The position numbers and the translations under genes were made by a program. Positions 49,138 through 50,555 of a DNA stretch of 50,555 bases are shown piece after piece. Position 1 is the first letter of the stretch. Every line of letters starts with the position of its first letter. The stretch is from Chloroflexota bacterium (lineage in GTDB: Bacteria; Chloroflexota; Anaerolineae; Anaerolineales; Villigracilaceae), in assembly GCA_005778035.1 (NCBI GenBank), contig SXKT01000070.1, forward strand, positions 1 to 50,555. Reading direction: 5' to 3'. The notes below the pieces were generated by a model, which saw only the letters and a list, made by a program, of their open reading frames with translations, had not been told where the DNA came from and searched no databases.

Positions 49138-50555
49138 ATGAAGCCAGTACATTTGACCATGCGTGGGTTTTTATCCTACAGGGATGAAACCAAATTGGAT
49201 TTTGACCTATTCGATTTGGCTTGCATCAGTGGCAACAACGGCGCGGGAAAATCCTCCATCCTCGATGCGATCACATTTTCATTATTCGGCAAAGCTCGCA
49301 AAAACGACGCCGCGCTTATCCATACGGCTTGCGACAAGGCAGAGCTTATTTTTGTATTCGATTACGAGTCTCAACGGTATCGCATTCACCGTGTATTGCA
49401 CCGTAACAAAAGTTTTGTACTGGAATTTCAACAATTCAACGGCACCGATTACACGACGATAACGGAATCCAATCGCACCCGCACCGAAACCCTGATCCAA
49501 CAAAAACTGGGTTTCGATTATGAAACCTTTACCAATGCGTCCTTCTTTCTCCAAGGAGATGCGGATTCCTTTACACAGAAGAAGCCCAATGAACGCAAGG
49601 AGATCCTGGGAAAGATCCTTGGCCTGGGTAGATGGGATGATTACAAACAAAGAACCGTTAAAGTTCGTCAGGTTGCCGAGAGTGAATTGAAGGTCATCGA
49701 ACAACAAATCCTGATTGACGAAAAAAAGATAGCGTCAGCGCCCCTAGTCGCCCAAAAATTGGATGAAGCTACTGCATTGGCCAATGAACTAACTCACAAT
49801 CTGGCATTGGCAACCGAACAATTGCAGATGGCAGCCCAAATAGTTCAACAACACCACCAAGACAAGTTAGCTCTTTCCCAATCCAACCAAAAATTTTCCA
49901 ATAGCATTCGGGACCATGAGGCGGCCAGAAGTGCAGCCGAACGAACAATAAAAGAAATTCTTTCATATGAAGGCATATTGGCTTCAGAGGAACAGTTGCA
50001 GTCAGAATACGATTCTTATCAACGCAACCAACAACAATTCGACACGCTAACTCCTTTTGCCGGCCAATTTCGAACCCTTTCCCAAAACATTCAAGAATTG
50101 GATGCGATCATTTCCCGCGAAAAAACCATCCTCGAGGCGCAAGTAGAGAATCTGCTCAACCGGCAAATTCAATTTGGGCAAGATCAATTGACCGTTGTTG
50201 AACTTAATCGGCAATGGGACCTTACTCAACAACAAGTAGCTGAGGTCGAAACACAAATTTCAGCACTTGGCCCCCTTGAAGAGACTGAAAACGCCTTGAG
50301 GACTCTCACTTCCCTTGCCCAGCAATATGCTGACCTAAACTCAGAACTAAAATTGGCAAAGAATGGGCTGACTGCTCAGATCGATTCGTTGCGTCAGGAA
50401 CAGGTTGGTATAGAACAAAAGAAACAATCGCTTCAGTCGTCAAATTCCCAATTCGCCCTTGCCGCAGCCGAGCAATCTGCCCTGCTGGCAGAAATTAATA
50501 CCGCGCGGCAATCTGCAATATTGGTCAACCAACTTACGATTCAGATAGCGACCAT
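49138..50555 (+). CDS. sbcC: SbcC/Rad50-type exonuclease subunit (3' end outside window)
   Basis: 472 codons are open to the window edge. The N-terminal ATPase half reads KPVHLTMRGFLSYRDETKLD, Walker A SGNNGAGKSSILDAITF near residue 33 and Q-loop SFFLQGDADSFTQKKPNERK near residue 136. A long coiled coil follows from about residue 170, rich in Gln/Glu/Leu heptads. The zinc hook, return coil and C-terminal ATPase half are cut off. SbcC with SbcD (Mre11) processes DNA hairpins and ends. GGAGG lies 5-6 nt before the ATG. sbcD is not upstream in the window. Confidence 0.93.
   Translation, partial: MKPVHLTMRGFLSYRDETKLDFDLFDLACISGNNGAGKSSILDAITFSLFGKARKNDAALIHTACDKAELIFVFDYESQRYRIHRVLHRNKSFVLEFQQFNGTDYTTITESNRTRTETLIQQKLGFDYETFTNASFFLQGDADSFTQKKPNERKEILGKILGLGRWDDYKQRTVKVRQVAESELKVIEQQILIDEKKIASAPLVAQKLDEATALANELTHNLALATEQLQMAAQIVQQHHQDKLALSQSNQKFSNSIRDHEAARSAAERTIKEILSYEGILASEEQLQSEYDSYQRNQQQFDTLTPFAGQFRTLSQNIQELDAIISREKTILEAQVENLLNRQIQFGQDQLTVVELNRQWDLTQQQVAEVETQISALGPLEETENALRTLTSLAQQYADLNSELKLAKNGLTAQIDSLRQEQVGIEQKKQSLQSSNSQFALAAAEQSALLAEINTARQSAILVNQLTIQIAT

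Overview
The window looks like a chromosomal segment of a Chloroflexota bacterium, most likely class Anaerolineae. This is inferred from gene content and style: a Tex / yebC-ruvC-ruvA-proC backbone, a TatC with a long N-terminal extension, a Thr/Pro-rich cell-surface protein, TPR-rich regulators and moderate GC. I see no phage, insertion sequence, CRISPR array or rRNA. Both ends cut a gene: tex at the left and an SbcC/Rad50-type ATPase at the right.

Layout. 1-8002: tex (-), an MFS transporter, yebC, ruvC, ruvA, proC and an ABC-F ATPase (+). 8063-14625: menA, a penicillin-acylase-family hydrolase, an acyl-CoA dehydrogenase and comM (-), with one small + gene between. 14693-16099: an M17 aminopeptidase (+). 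16153-23529: an eight-gene minus-strand run (spermidine-synthase-like membrane protein, DUF1461-type membrane protein, fabG, asp23-like, nusB, tatA/B, tatC, large lipoprotein). 23711-26941: rplY/ctc (+), moaC-moaE (-), scpA (+), a VanZ-like gene (-) and a small membrane protein (+).

27010-31389 is a self-contained unit. A good promoter leads almost directly into a 23-codon Thr/Asn-rich leader ORF with three alternative hairpins, the layout of a transcription attenuator. It is followed by a class I aminotransferase and a 941-residue protein joining a glutamate-cysteine-ligase-like domain to an M20 metallohydrolase. I infer a small pathway in which a substrate is amide-protected, transaminated and released.

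31411-40105 is the most system-like part. A tightly packed minus-strand operon encodes an MraZ-like protein, a STAND/AAA-type ATPase, a TPR protein, a TPR-ParB fusion and another TPR protein. Divergent from it lie a protein sharing the N-terminal domain of the TPR protein, an orphan NarL-type response regulator and a membrane protein, then an aminotransferase. The intergenic region holds overlapping perfect palindromes next to a TATAAT box. It resembles a signalling or NTP-dependent conflict-type cassette, but the function is unknown.

41293-50555: a compact tRNA-Arg(TCG) unit, about 450 bp of decayed or non-coding DNA, a GT-C glycosyltransferase (-), and a minus-strand peptide-degradation cluster (LysM protein, protealysin-like M4 peptidase, three M42 aminopeptidases, a Thr/Pro-rich membrane-anchored protein), then sbcC (+).

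A recurring feature is a -10-like hexamer (TANNNT) ending 6-8 nt before the start codon with no Shine-Dalgarno sequence. It is seen before tex, comM, the 93-aa gene, the lipoprotein, the spermidine-synthase-like gene, moaC, scpA and the Thr/Pro-rich gene, which suggests frequent leaderless mRNAs. Genes inside operons instead carry AGGAG-type sites.
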